Assembly (NCBI RefSeq): GCF_018275325.1
Contig: NZ_JAGVQR010000001.1
Location: 1,674,001-1,738,000 of the forward strand
Reading direction: 5' to 3'
Length of the DNA: 64,000 nucleotides
Origin: Nocardioides palaemonis
GTDB lineage: Bacteria > Actinomycetota > Actinomycetes > Propionibacteriales > Nocardioidaceae
Shown here: positions 42,427 through 52,373 of the stretch, piece after piece
Layout of the letters: every line of letters starts with the position of its first letter
How positions within the stretch are numbered: the stretch's first letter is position 1
Notes under the pieces: generated by a model
Told to the model about the DNA's origin: nothing
Database searches by the model: none
The model's input: the letters and a program-made list of their open reading frames with translations, nothing else
Made by a program: the position numbers and the translations under genes

Positions 42427-43305
42427 ATGTCCCACGTGAGCGAGCCGACCCCCGGCGAGCTGGTGATCGTCACCGGCATGACCGGCGCCGGTCGCAGCAC
42501 CGCCGCCAAGGAGCTCGAGGACCTCGGCTACTTCGTCGTCGACAACCTCCCGCCGACGCTGGTGCGCGACGTCGTGCGCCTCGTCGACGACAGCCGCGGC
42601 ATCACCCAGCCGATCGCGGTCGTGGTCGACGTGCGCTCGGGCTCGTTCTTCGACTCCCTCCAGGCCAACCGGCACCAGCAGGTCACCGGACGCCCGACGA
42701 CGCTGCTGTTCCTCGAGGCCACCGACGACGTGCTGGTGCGGCGCCAGGAGGCGGCGCGGCGACCCCACCCGCTGCAGGCCGGCGGGCGGCTGCTCCACGG
42801 GCTGCGCCGCGAGCGCGAGGTGATGGCCGACATCCGCGGCGATGCCGACGTCCTCCTCGACACCTCCAACTTCAACGTCCACCAGCTCCAGGACCGGATC
42901 GCCGGGCTCTTCGGCACCGAGGCCCACACCCGCCTCAAGGTCACCGTGATCAGCTTCGGCTTCAAGTACGGCATCCCCGTCGACGCCGACTGGGTGGCCG
43001 ACATGCGCTTCCTCCCCAACCCCCACTGGATCCCCGAGCTGCGCCCGCAGAACGGCCGCGACCCCGACGTCGCGGCCTACGTCCTGTCCCAGCCCGGCGC
43101 CGGCCAGTTCCTCGACCAGTACCTCCCCGTGCTCCGCACCGTCGCCGAGGGCTACCTCGTCGAGGGCAAGCGGTTCATGCAGGTGGCCGTCGGCTGCACC
43201 GGCGGCAAGCACCGCAGCGTGGCGATGACCGAGGCGATCGCGGGCCTGCTGCGCGAGGCAGGCCACGACGTCAGCACGGCGCACCGCGACCTCGGCAGGG
43301 AGTGA
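42427..43305 (+). CDS. rapZ: RNase adapter RapZ / GlmZ-type nucleotide-binding protein
   Basis: The 292-residue P-loop protein has Walker A GMTGAGRS (about 18-25), 'ELEDLGYFVVDNLPP', 'FLEATDDVLVRRQEAARRPHPL' and the C-terminal 'FGFKYGIP...ADWVADMRFLPNP' and 'GCTGGKHRSV' segments of the RapZ family, which bind GlcN6P or small nucleotides. In actinobacteria its RNA partner is not established. It lies 3 bp after uvrC and 1 bp before yvcK. GAGGAGGAC at the uvrC end acts as its ribosome-binding site. Confidence 0.95.
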   Translation: MSHVSEPTPGELVIVTGMTGAGRSTAAKELEDLGYFVVDNLPPTLVRDVVRLVDDSRGITQPIAVVVDVRSGSFFDSLQANRHQQVTGRPTTLLFLEATDDVLVRRQEAARRPHPLQAGGRLLHGLRREREVMADIRGDADVLLDTSNFNVHQLQDRIAGLFGTEAHTRLKVTVISFGFKYGIPVDADWVADMRFLPNPHWIPELRPQNGRDPDVAAYVLSQPGAGQFLDQYLPVLRTVAEGYLVEGKRFMQVAVGCTGGKHRSVAMTEAIAGLLREAGHDVSTAHRDLGRE

Positions 43306-43306
43306 C

Positions 43307-44275
43307 GTGGCCCGCGAGACCGCGCAGGCCGCGGTCGCCCTCGGCGGCGGGCACGGGCTGGCGGCGACGTTGTCGGCGCTGCGCCGCCTGCACGACGACC
43401 TCACCATCGACGACCTCACCGCGATCGTGACCGTCGCCGACAACGGCGGCTCGTCCGGCCGACTCCGCGGCGAGTTCGGGGTGCTCCCGCCCGGCGACCT
43501 GCGGATGGCGCTGGCCGCGCTCTGCGGCGACGACGAGTGGGGCCGCACCTGGGCCGACGTGGTCCAGCACCGCTTCGCCGGCGACGGCGAGATGAACGGC
43601 CACGTCGTCGGCAACCTGCTCATCGTGTCGCTCTGGGAGCTGATGGGCGACCACGTACGCGCCCTCGACTGGGTCGGCCGCCTGCTCGGGGCCCACGGCC
43701 GGGTGCTCCCGATGGCGACGACCCCGATGGACATCACCGCGCGGGTGCGGGGCGGCGACCCCGACGACCCGACGCGGGTCGAGGTGGTGCAGGGCCAGGT
43801 CGAGGTGGCGACGGCCGCCGGGCAGATCGAGTCCGTCGCGCTGGTGCCCGAGGACCCGCAGGCGTGCCCCGAGGCGGTCGAGGCGATCCTCGCCGCGGAG
43901 TGGGTGGTGCTCGGCCCGGGCTCGTGGTTCACCTCCGTGATCCCGCACCTCATGGTGCCGGGCCTGCGCCGTGCCCTCGCCGAGACCAGTGCGCGGCTCG
44001 TGGTGGTGCTCAACCTCGAGGCCCAGCCGGGGGAGACCACCGGGTTCGGGCCCGAGGACCACCTCGCCGCGCTCTACGAGCACGTCCCCGACCTCACCGT
44101 CCACACGGTGCTGGCCGACGCCACGTCCCTCGGGGACGACCGCGAGCAGCTCGAGAAGGTCGTCGCGGACCGTGGCGCACGCCTCGTCGTGGCCGACGTG
44201 TGCGTCGCGGGGGAGCCCCACCACGACCCCGACCGGCTCGCCGACGCGTTCCGCCGGATCGTCGACGAGGCCTGA
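43307..44275 (+). CDS. yvcK: Gluconeogenesis factor YvcK (CofD-like)
   Basis: The 322-residue protein has the N-terminal GGGHGL turn, '[30 protein letters not shown]' and '[15 protein letters not shown]', all typical of the YvcK/CofD family, which binds UDP-sugars and is required for growth on gluconeogenic carbon and for envelope assembly. It is 1 bp after rapZ. The family shares the fold of CofD (F420 synthesis), but fgd/cof genes are absent and the residues fit YvcK better. Confidence 0.92.
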   Translation: MARETAQAAVALGGGHGLAATLSALRRLHDDLTIDDLTAIVTVADNGGSSGRLRGEFGVLPPGDLRMALAALCGDDEWGRTWADVVQHRFAGDGEMNGHVVGNLLIVSLWELMGDHVRALDWVGRLLGAHGRVLPMATTPMDITARVRGGDPDDPTRVEVVQGQVEVATAAGQIESVALVPEDPQACPEAVEAILAAEWVVLGPGSWFTSVIPHLMVPGLRRALAETSARLVVVLNLEAQPGETTGFGPEDHLAALYEHVPDLTVHTVLADATSLGDDREQLEKVVADRGARLVVADVCVAGEPHHDPDRLADAFRRIVDEA

Positions 44276-44345
44276 GTCACGCCGGGGCCGCGGCCCGGCG
44301 ACTTGGGCGCTGAGGGTCGTTGACCTCCATGGCAGGATTCGGGCC

Positions 44346-45332
44346 ATGGCTATGACGGCACAGGTGAAGGCAGAGCTCGCCTCCACCCAGATCACCAAGA
44401 CCTGCTGCCGCAAGGCCGAGGTCGCCTCGATGCTGCGCTTCGCGGGCGGTCTCCACATCGTCAGCGGACGGATCGTCGTCGAGGCCGAGCTCGACACCGG
44501 AGCGGCCGCGCGCCGGCTGCGCAAGGACATCTCCGAGGTCTACGGGCACACCTCCGACGTCGTCATGGTGCAGGGCAACGGCATCCGCAAGGGCAGCCGC
44601 TACATCGTCCGGGTGACCAAGGACGGCGAGGCGCTCGCGCGCCAGACCGGGCTGCTCGACCAGCGCGGCCGCCCGGTGCGCGGCCTGCCGCCCGCCGTCG
44701 TCAGCGGCGGCGGCTGCGACGCCGTCGCGGCGTGGCGCGGCGCGTTCCTCGCCCACGGGTCGCTCACCGAGCCCGGCCGTTCGTCCTCGCTCGAGATCAC
44801 CTGCCCCGGCCCGGAGGCCGCACTCGCGATCGTCGGGGTCGCCCGCCGGCTCGGCATCTCGGCCAAGGCCCGCGAGGTCCGCGGCATCGACCGGGTCGTG
44901 ATCCGCGACGGCGACGCGATCGGCGCGCTGCTCACCCGACTCGGGGCGCACGAGTCGCTGATGGCGTGGGAGGAGCGGCGGATGCGGCGCGAGGTCCGCG
45001 CCACCGCCAACCGGCTCGCCAACTTCGACGACGCCAACCTGCGCCGCTCCGCCCGCGCCGCCGTCGCCGCCGGCGCCCGCGTCGAGCGCGCGCTGGAGAT
45101 CCTCGGCGAGGAGATCCCCGACCACCTGCGCCAGGCCGGCCACCTGCGCCTCGAGCACAAGCAGGCCTCGCTCGAGGAGCTCGGCCAGCTGCACGACCCG
45201 GTGCTCACCAAGGACGCCATCGCCGGGCGGATCCGCCGCCTGCTGGCGATGGCCGACAAGCGGGCCGAGGAGCTCGGCATCCCCGACACCGAGGCGTCGC
45301 TAACCCCGGAGATGCTCGCGGACGAGGGCTGA
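44346..45332 (+). CDS. whiA: WhiA sporulation/division regulator
   Basis: The 328-residue protein joins an N-terminal LAGLIDADG-like domain (about 1-190) to a C-terminal helix-turn-helix (about 220-310, '[22 protein letters not shown]' then 'LEELGQL'). In Streptomyces WhiA works with WhiB at sporulation-division genes such as ftsZ; in non-sporulating relatives it is a general growth/division factor. CAGGAT (44333-44338) ends 7 nt before ATG 44346, so it may also have its own leaderless promoter. Confidence 0.95.
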   Translation: MAMTAQVKAELASTQITKTCCRKAEVASMLRFAGGLHIVSGRIVVEAELDTGAAARRLRKDISEVYGHTSDVVMVQGNGIRKGSRYIVRVTKDGEALARQTGLLDQRGRPVRGLPPAVVSGGGCDAVAAWRGAFLAHGSLTEPGRSSSLEITCPGPEAALAIVGVARRLGISAKAREVRGIDRVVIRDGDAIGALLTRLGAHESLMAWEERRMRREVRATANRLANFDDANLRRSARAAVAAGARVERALEILGEEIPDHLRQAGHLRLEHKQASLEELGQLHDPVLTKDAIAGRIRRLLAMADKRAEELGIPDTEASLTPEMLADEG

Positions 45333-45339
45333 CCACGGC

Positions 45340-45381
45340 GTCTCGCCCCACGTCGGGTCGTTCGACCCTTGCCGGCGAGAC
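45340..45381 (+). terminator. Terminator of the uvrC-whiA operon
   Basis: Nested perfect hairpins: GTCTCGCC (45340-45347) pairs with GGCGAGAC (45374-45381), and inside GGGTCG (45355-45360) pairs with CGACCC (45363-45368) around a TT loop. It starts 8 nt after the whiA stop. No T-run follows, as expected in this high-GC genome. Confidence 0.75.
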
Positions 45382-45404
45382 CACCGGCCCGGAAGGCTCG
45401 TCCT

Positions 45405-46553
<1,149 letters not shown>

Positions 46554-46557
46554 GCCG

Positions 46558-47772
46558 ATGGCCGACCACACTGCAGGCATCGAGTCGCTGGGTGACCTGG
46601 CGGGCAAGCGCGTCCTGGTCCGCTCGGACCTGAACGTCCCGCTCGACGGCACCACCATCACCGACGACGGCCGGATCCGCGCCAGCGTCCCGACCATCCG
46701 TCGGCTCTCCGAGGCGGGGGCCCGGGTGGTCGTCACCGCCCACCTGGGCCGTCCGAAGGGTGCGCCCGACCCGGCGTACACCCTGCGGCCGGTGGCCGAG
46801 CGGCTCTCCGAGCTGCTCGGCCGGCCGGTGGCCTTCGCCACCGACACCGTCGGGGCGAGCGCCTCCGAGACCGTCGCGGGCCTCGCCGACGGCGACGTCG
46901 CGCTGCTGGAGAACGTCCGCTTCAACGACGGCGAGACCAGCAAGGACGACGCGGTGCGCGGCTCGTTCGCCGACCAGCTCGCGCAGCTCGCCGACGCCTT
47001 CGTCTCCGACGGGTTCGGCGTGGTGCACCGCAAGCAGGCCAGCGTCTACGACGTCGCGCTGCGGCTGCCGTCGGCGATGGGTGGGCTCGTGGCCACCGAG
47101 GTCGACGTGCTGCGCCGCCTCACCGAGCACCCCGAGCGGCCCTACGTGGTCGTGCTAGGCGGTTCGAAGGTCTCCGACAAGCTCGGCGTCATCGACAACC
47201 TGATCGACAAGGCCGACAAGCTGCTCATCGGCGGCGGCATGGTGTTCACCTTCCTCAAGGCCCAGGGCCACGAGGTCGGCAAGAGCCTGCTCGAGGCCGA
47301 CCAGCTCGACACCTGCACCCGCTACCTCCGCGAGGCGGAGGACCGCGGCGTGGAGATCCTGCTGCCGACCGACGTCGTCGTCGACACCGAGTTCCCGTCG
47401 GGCGACCGCGAGCCGGAGCCGCGGGTCGTCGCGTCGGGGGAGATCCCCGCCGACGCGCTGGGCCTCGACATCGGGCCCGAGTCGGCCGCGGCCTTCGCCG
47501 CGGCGCTGGCCGACGCCCGCACCGTGTTCTGGAACGGCCCGATGGGCGTGTTCGAGGTCGGTGCGTTCGCCGACGGCACCCGCGCCGTCGCCGAGGCGCT
47601 CACCGAGGTCGACGGCCTGTCGGTGGTCGGTGGTGGCGACTCCGCCGCCGCCGTCCGCACGCTGGGCTTCGACGAGGCCGCCTTCGGCCACATCTCCACC
47701 GGCGGTGGCGCGTCGCTGGAGTTCCTGGAGGGCAAGGAGCTCCCGGGCATCGCCGTACTCGAGAGGGACTGA
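46558..47772 (+). CDS. pgk: Phosphoglycerate kinase
   Basis: Transfers the acyl-phosphate of 1,3-bisphosphoglycerate to ADP. The 404-residue enzyme has the family signature '[14 protein letters not shown]' near 16-29, '[10 protein letters not shown]' and 'NGPMGVFE' with the C-terminal 'GGGDSAAAV' nucleotide loop. It lies 4 bp downstream of gap and 3 bp before tpiA, so the three are one operon. Confidence 0.98.
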   Translation: MADHTAGIESLGDLAGKRVLVRSDLNVPLDGTTITDDGRIRASVPTIRRLSEAGARVVVTAHLGRPKGAPDPAYTLRPVAERLSELLGRPVAFATDTVGASASETVAGLADGDVALLENVRFNDGETSKDDAVRGSFADQLAQLADAFVSDGFGVVHRKQASVYDVALRLPSAMGGLVATEVDVLRRLTEHPERPYVVVLGGSKVSDKLGVIDNLIDKADKLLIGGGMVFTFLKAQGHEVGKSLLEADQLDTCTRYLREAEDRGVEILLPTDVVVDTEFPSGDREPEPRVVASGEIPADALGLDIGPESAAAFAAALADARTVFWNGPMGVFEVGAFADGTRAVAEALTEVDGLSVVGGGDSAAAVRTLGFDEAAFGHISTGGGASLEFLEGKELPGIAVLERD

Positions 47773-47775
47773 CCC

Positions 47776-48582
47776 GTGGCCACTTCGTCGAACGCTGGAC
47801 GCACCCCGCTGATGGCGGGCAACTGGAAGATGAACCTCAACCACCAGGAAGCGGTGGTGCTGGTCCAGAAGCTCGCCTGGACGCTGTCGGACAAGAAGCA
47901 CGACTTCGGCGCCGTCGAGGTCGTCGTCGTGCCGCCCTTCACCGACCTCCGGTCGGTGCAGACGCTCGTCGACGGCGACCGGCTGTCGTTGGGCTATGGC
48001 GCGCAGGACGTCTCGGTGCACGACAGCGGGGCCTACACCGGCGAGATCTCCGCGGGGATGCTCGCCAAGCTCGGCTGCTCCTACGTCGTCGTCGGGCACT
48101 CCGAGCGCCGGATGTACCACCAGGAGAGCGACGAGCTGGTCAACGCCAAGGCCCACAAGACGCTGCAGGCCGGCATGACGCCGATCGTGTGCGTCGGTGA
48201 GGGCCTCGACGTGCGCCAGGCGGGGGAGCACGTCCCGTTCACGCTCACGCAGGTCGACGGCTCGCTCGACGGCTTCACCGCCGAGCAGGTCGCGGGCCTC
48301 GTGGTGGCCTACGAGCCGGTGTGGGCGATCGGCACCGGTGAGGTCGCCACCCCGGACGACGCGCAGGAGGTCTGCGCGGCGATCCGCGAGCGGGTGCGCG
48401 AGGTGCACGGCGACGCGGCCGCCGACGGCCTGCGGATCCTCTACGGCGGCTCGGTGAAGGCGGCCAACGTGGCCGGCATCATGGAGAAGCCGGACGTCGA
48501 CGGATGCCTCGTCGGCGGTGCCAGCCTGCAGGTCGAGGAGTTCGGCGGCATCTGCCGCTTCCGCGACATGCCGGTGCTGTGA
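47776..48582 (+). CDS. tpiA: Triosephosphate isomerase
   Basis: Interconverts dihydroxyacetone phosphate and glyceraldehyde 3-phosphate. The 268-residue TIM barrel has 'GNWKMN' (Lys about 17), the electrophilic His in 'VGHSERR', the catalytic Glu in '[11 protein letters not shown]' and the phosphate-loop '[10 protein letters not shown]'. GTG 47776 is 3 bp after pgk. A slightly long N-terminus (ATSSNAGR) precedes the barrel. Confidence 0.98.
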   Translation: MATSSNAGRTPLMAGNWKMNLNHQEAVVLVQKLAWTLSDKKHDFGAVEVVVVPPFTDLRSVQTLVDGDRLSLGYGAQDVSVHDSGAYTGEISAGMLAKLGCSYVVVGHSERRMYHQESDELVNAKAHKTLQAGMTPIVCVGEGLDVRQAGEHVPFTLTQVDGSLDGFTAEQVAGLVVAYEPVWAIGTGEVATPDDAQEVCAAIRERVREVHGDAAADGLRILYGGSVKAANVAGIMEKPDVDGCLVGGASLQVEEFGGICRFRDMPVL

Positions 48583-48626
48583 GGCCGCTCACCGGTCCCC
48601 CCAGGTCGTGACGTAGGCTTCGCATC

Positions 48627-48866
48627 GTGATTCTGCTCTTCACCATCCTGCTCGTTGCGACGAGCGCGATCATGATCCTGCTGGTGCTCCTCCACAAGGG
48701 GCGCGGCGGCGGCCTGTCCGACATGTTCGGCGGCGGCGTCACCAGCAGCCTGGGGGGATCGTCGGTGGCCGAGCGCAACCTCGACCGGTTCACGATCGGG
48801 ACCGGCATCATCTGGTTTGCCTGCATCATCGCCCTGGGCCTGCTCAAGGCCTACCAGGGCAACTGA
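48627..48866 (+). CDS. secG: Preprotein translocase subunit SecG
   Basis: The 79-residue membrane protein has two hydrophobic helices (about 1-22 and 58-73) joined by the Gly-rich loop 'KGRGGGLSDMFGGG', as in SecG of the SecYEG channel. TAGGCT (48614-48619) ends 7 nt before GTG 48627, so it has its own leaderless promoter despite following tpiA by 44 bp. This tpiA-secG pairing is conserved in actinobacteria. Confidence 0.95.
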   Translation: MILLFTILLVATSAIMILLVLLHKGRGGGLSDMFGGGVTSSLGGSSVAERNLDRFTIGTGIIWFACIIALGLLKAYQGN

Positions 48867-48901
48867 ACAAACCCCCTGTGAAGTGAGCCGAAGGAGTCCT
48901 C

Positions 48902-49264
48902 GTGGCCGGTGGTGGTGGAAACGCGATCCGCGGTAGTCGGGTCGGAGCGGGGCCGATGGGTGAGGCCGAGCGCGGCGAGGCCGCGCCCCGGCAGACGGTC
49001 ACCTACTTCTGCAGTCATGACCACCGCTCGGTGGTGACCTTCGCGATCGAGGCCGCCGTGCCGGAGTCGTGGGACTGCCCCAAGTGCGGCCTGCCGGCCA
49101 GCCTCGACAGCGAGAACCCGCCGCCGGCGCCGAAGATCGAGCCCTACAAGACGCACCTCGCCTACGTGAAGGAGCGTCGCAGCGAGACCGAGGCGGCCGA
49201 CATCCTCGACGAGGCCGTCGCGCTGCTGCGCAGCCGTCGCAAGGCCGGCGAGATCATCTTCTGA
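48902..49264 (+). CDS. rbpA: RNA polymerase-binding protein RbpA
   Basis: Actinobacterial transcription factor that stabilises RNA polymerase holoenzyme with principal sigma factors. The 120-residue protein has a basic/Gly N-terminal tail, a zinc-ribbon-like core ('YFCSHDH' and 'WDCPKCGLPA') and the sigma-interaction helix 'DEAVALLRSRRKAGEI'. GTG 48902 has GAAGGAG upstream. It is 35 bp after secG. The 32-bp repeat array begins 5 bp after its stop codon. Confidence 0.95.
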   Translation: MAGGGGNAIRGSRVGAGPMGEAERGEAAPRQTVTYFCSHDHRSVVTFAIEAAVPESWDCPKCGLPASLDSENPPPAPKIEPYKTHLAYVKERRSETEAADILDEAVALLRSRRKAGEIIF

Positions 49265-49269
49265 CCCGC

Positions 49270-49479
49270 CGAGTCGGCGCGAGTGTCACGCGGGCGCGCG
49301 CCGAGTCGGCGCGAGTGTCACGCAGGCACGCGTCGAGTCGGCGTGAATGTCACGCGGGCGCGCGCCGAGTTGGCGTGAATGTCACGCAGGCACGCGTCGA
49401 GTCGGCGTGAATGTCACGCGGGCGCGCGCCGAGTCGGCGCGAGTGTCACGCGGGCACACGTCGAGTCGGCGTGAATGTG
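49270..49479 (+). repeat. Left array: 32-bp tandem repeats (six full plus one partial)
   Basis: Units start at 49270, 49302, 49334, 49366, 49398, 49430 and 49462 (partial, about 17 bp), with an exact 32-bp period. The core GCCGAGTCGGC (imperfect palindrome) is followed by GCGAGTGTCAC, with 10 bp of semi-conserved filler. All differences between units are transitions at seven positions, and units alternate in subtype. It begins 5 bp after rbpA and ends against the stop codon of the nuclease-like gene. Confidence 0.95.
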
Positions 49480-49480
49480 C

Positions 49481-50449
49481 TCAGCTGGCGAGCCCTTGCC
49501 GCCGCCGGTCGCGTGCCCGACGGAAGCCGGCCTGGATGATGGTGTCGAGGTTGGCCTTGTGACCGTAGACGTCGGCGGTCCACACGGGTGTGATCTCCCA
49601 GCCGGCGTCCCGGTCGAGCCACTCGAACCGGGACGCGTCGTCGGCCTCGTTCTCCTCGCCGGTGTGCCATTCACGGCCCTGGAACTCGACTCCGAATCGG
49701 GCTGCCTCGTTGCCGACGTCGATGAAGGCCAGCTTGCTGCCGGACCGCACCTCGACCTGCGGCTCGGGCGGCGGCACGAGCAGTTGCTTCCACCGCCATC
49801 GGACGACGGTCTCACCACCGGACTGTGACCTTCCGTCGGTGTGCGGCGCGACCAGGCGCAACGTCCTCACCCAGCGCATGCCGGCGAACTGGTCGATCGA
49901 GTCGATCAGCTCCTCGACCGTGAACGCGCCGAGCCGGTGCAGGGCATCGAGCGCGGTCAGCGCTGGCTCGGGCCAGCGCTGTCGACCGAGGTCGAGAGCG
50001 GTCCGGAGCGGCGTGGTCATGCGCACGCCGGCCACCTCGATCAGGTCGTCGGGTCGGAACGTACGCTCACCGCTGTCGGACAGATCATTGCGGAGCCGCC
50101 CTCGTCCGGCGGGCAGGTACATCGAGATCGGCAGGGCGTTCAGGTGCTCGTTGGGCAGGAGGAGCATGTTCGCGCCCTGCGCCCACCCCGCGTGCCGGTC
50201 GACCAGTACCGCGTCGTCCGGGACCACCAGCCGCAGGCACGCAAGACGGGACGCGGTGTCGTCCACCACCTGGGCTGGCAGGAAGCAGCCGCGGATCGGG
50301 TGGCGCAGGAGCCCAGCTTCCGTCAGCGCGGACACCCAGTGCCGCGGCACGCCCGCGGTCCTCGCCATGGTCGACGTGAATGGCGCGTCGAGTGCCAAAG
50401 GAAAGGTGTCGTCGAGAAAGGGCATCTCGAGCCAGGCGTGCAGCTGCAT
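49481..50449 (-). CDS. AbiEi/DUF559-like protein with nuclease-type C-terminus
   Basis: The 322-residue protein starts with a winged-helix-like region resembling AbiEi antitoxin domains ('TSTMARTAGVPRHWVSALTEAGLL'... 'GCFLPAQ'), contains 'MTTPLRTALDLGRQRWPE' seen in that family, and ends with a Vsr/DUF559-like fold: acidic residues in 'FIDVGNEAARFGVEFQGREWH', then 'DDASRFEWLDRDAGWEITPVW'. No partner toxin gene is adjacent. Codon use is noticeably less GC-biased than in the neighbours (TCA, GAA, AAA-type codons). It is bracketed by oppositely oriented repeat arrays. Nuclease activity is inferred, not shown. Confidence 0.7.
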   Translation of the reverse strand: MQLHAWLEMPFLDDTFPLALDAPFTSTMARTAGVPRHWVSALTEAGLLRHPIRGCFLPAQVVDDTASRLACLRLVVPDDAVLVDRHAGWAQGANMLLLPNEHLNALPISMYLPAGRGRLRNDLSDSGERTFRPDDLIEVAGVRMTTPLRTALDLGRQRWPEPALTALDALHRLGAFTVEELIDSIDQFAGMRWVRTLRLVAPHTDGRSQSGGETVVRWRWKQLLVPPPEPQVEVRSGSKLAFIDVGNEAARFGVEFQGREWHTGEENEADDASRFEWLDRDAGWEITPVWTADVYGHKANLDTIIQAGFRRARDRRRQGLAS

Positions 50450-50565
50450 GATCGACGTCTTCCCGTCGATCGACAGCAGCAGTCATGCGGTTCTCGGGCC
50501 TGTGGATACGCAGCGACCGACGTGGCGCTCCCGCCGGCTGGGCGCCATCTGAGAACACGTTCGCG

Positions 50566-50705
50566 CCGACTCGGCGGGGCACGCAGTGACACTCGCGCCG
50601 ACTCGGCGGCGCACGCCGTGACACTCGCGCCGACTCGGCGGCGCACGCTGTGACACTCGCGCCGACTCGGCGACGCACGCCGTGACACTCGCGCCGACTC
50701 GGCGG
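50566..50705 (-). repeat. Right array: 32-bp tandem repeats in inverted orientation (four full plus one partial)
   Basis: Units begin at 50566, 50598, 50630, 50662 and 50694 (partial), again exactly 32 bp apart. Read on the minus strand, each holds the same GCCGAGTCGGC + GCGAGTGTCAC core as the left array, with a different 10-bp filler. It ends at the stop codon of pgl. Thus the two arrays face each other across the AbiEi-like gene. Confidence 0.95.
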
Positions 50706-51434
50706 TCAGAGGGCGGAGGCGGCGTCCTCGTCCAGCCACCAGACGGTCTCGTCGCCGCGGACGCCGCGGGCGGGGGTCTCCTCGAGCGAGCCCTCGTCGG
50801 CGAGCGCGCGGGCGACGGCCTCGGCCTTGCCCTCGCCGCTCGCGATGAACCAGACGGCGCGGCAGCGCTCCATCGCCTCGAAGGTGAGGGTGACCCGGTC
50901 GGGCGGTGGCTTGGGGGAGTCGTGCACGGCGACCGCGATCGCGTCGGTGGCGTGCAGCGCGGGGTGGCCGGGGAAGAGCGAGGCGCAGTGGCCGTCGGGG
51001 CCGACGCCGAGCAACAGCACCTCGAAGAAGCCGGCGCCGTGCTCGCGGATCGCGGAGGAGTACGCCTCCGCGGCCTCCTCGGCGGTCGCGACCTCGTCGC
51101 TGGCCGGCACCTCGTGGACGTGGGCCGGGTCGACGCCGACGTGGTCGAGCAGCGCCTCGCGCGCCTGGCGGGCGTTGCGGTCGGGCGAGGCGGCCTCGAC
51201 GAAGCGCTCGTCGCCCCACCAGAAGACCACGCGCGACCAGTCGACGGAGGAGTCGGCGGCGCGGCGGGCGAGCTCGCGGTGGAGCGCGTCGGCGATCGTC
51301 CCGCCGGTCAGCCCGACCTGCGGCACCTCGCCGCGCGCCTGCGCGGCCTCGAGCCGGTCGAGGAGCGCCGAGGCGACGTCGCCCACGAGCAGGTCGGCGT
51401 CGTCGTGGCGGCGGACCTCCACGTCCCCGCTCAC
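50706..51434 (-). CDS. pgl: 6-phosphogluconolactonase
   Basis: Hydrolyses 6-phosphogluconolactone in the oxidative pentose phosphate pathway. The 242-residue protein has the NagB/DevB fold with 'LTGGTIADAL', 'VFWWGDERFV' and 'GVGPDGHCASLFPGH'. GTG 51434 overlaps the opcA stop (GTGA), so expression is coupled to opcA. Last gene of the tkt-pgl operon; its end abuts the right repeat array, leaving little room for a terminator other than the array itself. Confidence 0.95.
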   Translation of the reverse strand: MSGDVEVRRHDDADLLVGDVASALLDRLEAAQARGEVPQVGLTGGTIADALHRELARRAADSSVDWSRVVFWWGDERFVEAASPDRNARQAREALLDHVGVDPAHVHEVPASDEVATAEEAAEAYSSAIREHGAGFFEVLLLGVGPDGHCASLFPGHPALHATDAIAVAVHDSPKPPPDRVTLTFEAMERCRAVWFIASGEGKAEAVARALADEGSLEETPARGVRGDETVWWLDEDAASAL

Positions 51435-52348
51435 TTCTTCGCCCCGTCGTGCAGGCGGACCAGCTTGGCGGCGGTCGCGGCGTAGGTGTCGTCCTCGTCG
51501 AGGCGACGCAGCTCCTCGGAGAGCAGGGCCGGGACCTCGCGCCGCTTGAGCGCGACCGGGCGGTCGGGCCGGTTCGGCGAGGTGAACGTGGCCAGCCGGC
51601 CGTCGTTGCGGGCGATGCGGATCGGCCCCTCCTTGGTCTCGAGGGTGACCTCGGTGATGCCCGGCCCCGCGGACGTGCCGCGGTCGACGACGACCTTCAG
51701 CCGGTCGCACAGCCAGGCGACCAACAGGTCGGCGCTCGGGCTGATCTTCTCGGCGGTGACCTTCGCGTGGGTGACCTTGAGCGGGTGCTGGTCGAGCGCG
51801 GCCGCCAGCAGCGCGCGCCACGGCGTGAGACGGGTCCAGGCGAGGTCGGTGTTGCCGGGGGCGTAGGAGCGGCACTGGTTGAGCATCGCGGTCGACTTGC
51901 CGCGGGAGACGGCGGCGGCGTCGGTGATCCGGCGCTGCGCCAGCGCTCCCAGCGGGTCGCCGGCCGGGTCGTGCGGGGCCTGGGTCGGCCACCAGATCGC
52001 GACCGGCGAGTCGGGGAGCAGGAGCGGGAGCACGACGGACTCGGCGTGCTTGACCACCTCGCCCTTGAGCCGGATGAGGGCGGTCTCGCCGCCCCACCCG
52101 TCGCCGCTGCCGACCTGTGCGTTGACGTGGGCGCTGCCGCGGGCGTCGCCGAGGATCACGCCGAGGACGCGGGAGGGGTGCTCGCGCGAGGCGCGCTTGG
52201 CGGCCTGCATCGCCTCGGCGGCGTCGTCCTCGGGGGCGACGATGACCAGGGTCATCACCATGCCCATCGCCGGGCTGCCCGCGCGGGTGCGGGCACGCAC
52301 GAACTCCGCGGCGATCTTGGCCGACGTGGTGTCGGTGAGCTCGATCAT
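51431..52348 (-). CDS. opcA: Glucose-6-phosphate dehydrogenase assembly protein OpcA
   Basis: Actinobacterial/cyanobacterial partner required for assembly or activation of glucose-6-phosphate dehydrogenase. The 305-residue protein shows conserved 'MTLVIVAPEDDAAEAMQAAKRASREHPSR', 'SVVLPLLLPDSPVAIWWP' and 'WTRLTPWRALLA' blocks. It lies 25 bp after zwf and overlaps pgl by 4 bp, the expected position for its role. Confidence 0.95.
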   Translation of the reverse strand: MIELTDTTSAKIAAEFVRARTRAGSPAMGMVMTLVIVAPEDDAAEAMQAAKRASREHPSRVLGVILGDARGSAHVNAQVGSGDGWGGETALIRLKGEVVKHAESVVLPLLLPDSPVAIWWPTQAPHDPAGDPLGALAQRRITDAAAVSRGKSTAMLNQCRSYAPGNTDLAWTRLTPWRALLAAALDQHPLKVTHAKVTAEKISPSADLLVAWLCDRLKVVVDRGTSAGPGITEVTLETKEGPIRIARNDGRLATFTSPNRPDRPVALKRREVPALLSEELRRLDEDDTYAATAAKLVRLHDGAKK

Positions 52349-52373
52349 CGGAGGGCTCCTTCGCGGGTGGTCG

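Noticed and set aside
39883..44040. 1385-codon minus-strand open frame across the Rieske gene, uvrC, rapZ and yvcK
   Set aside because: It is a shadow of four clearly identified plus-strand genes and has no domain of its own.
49270..49479. CRISPR array
   Set aside because: The period is 32 bp with a 22-bp core and only 10 bp of semi-conserved filler; spacers are not unique and no cas genes are present.
49300..49562. Small open frames within the repeat arrays encoding ESARVSR-type repeats
   Set aside because: With a 32-bp period the repeats stay open in several frames; no ribosome-binding site or known product supports translation.
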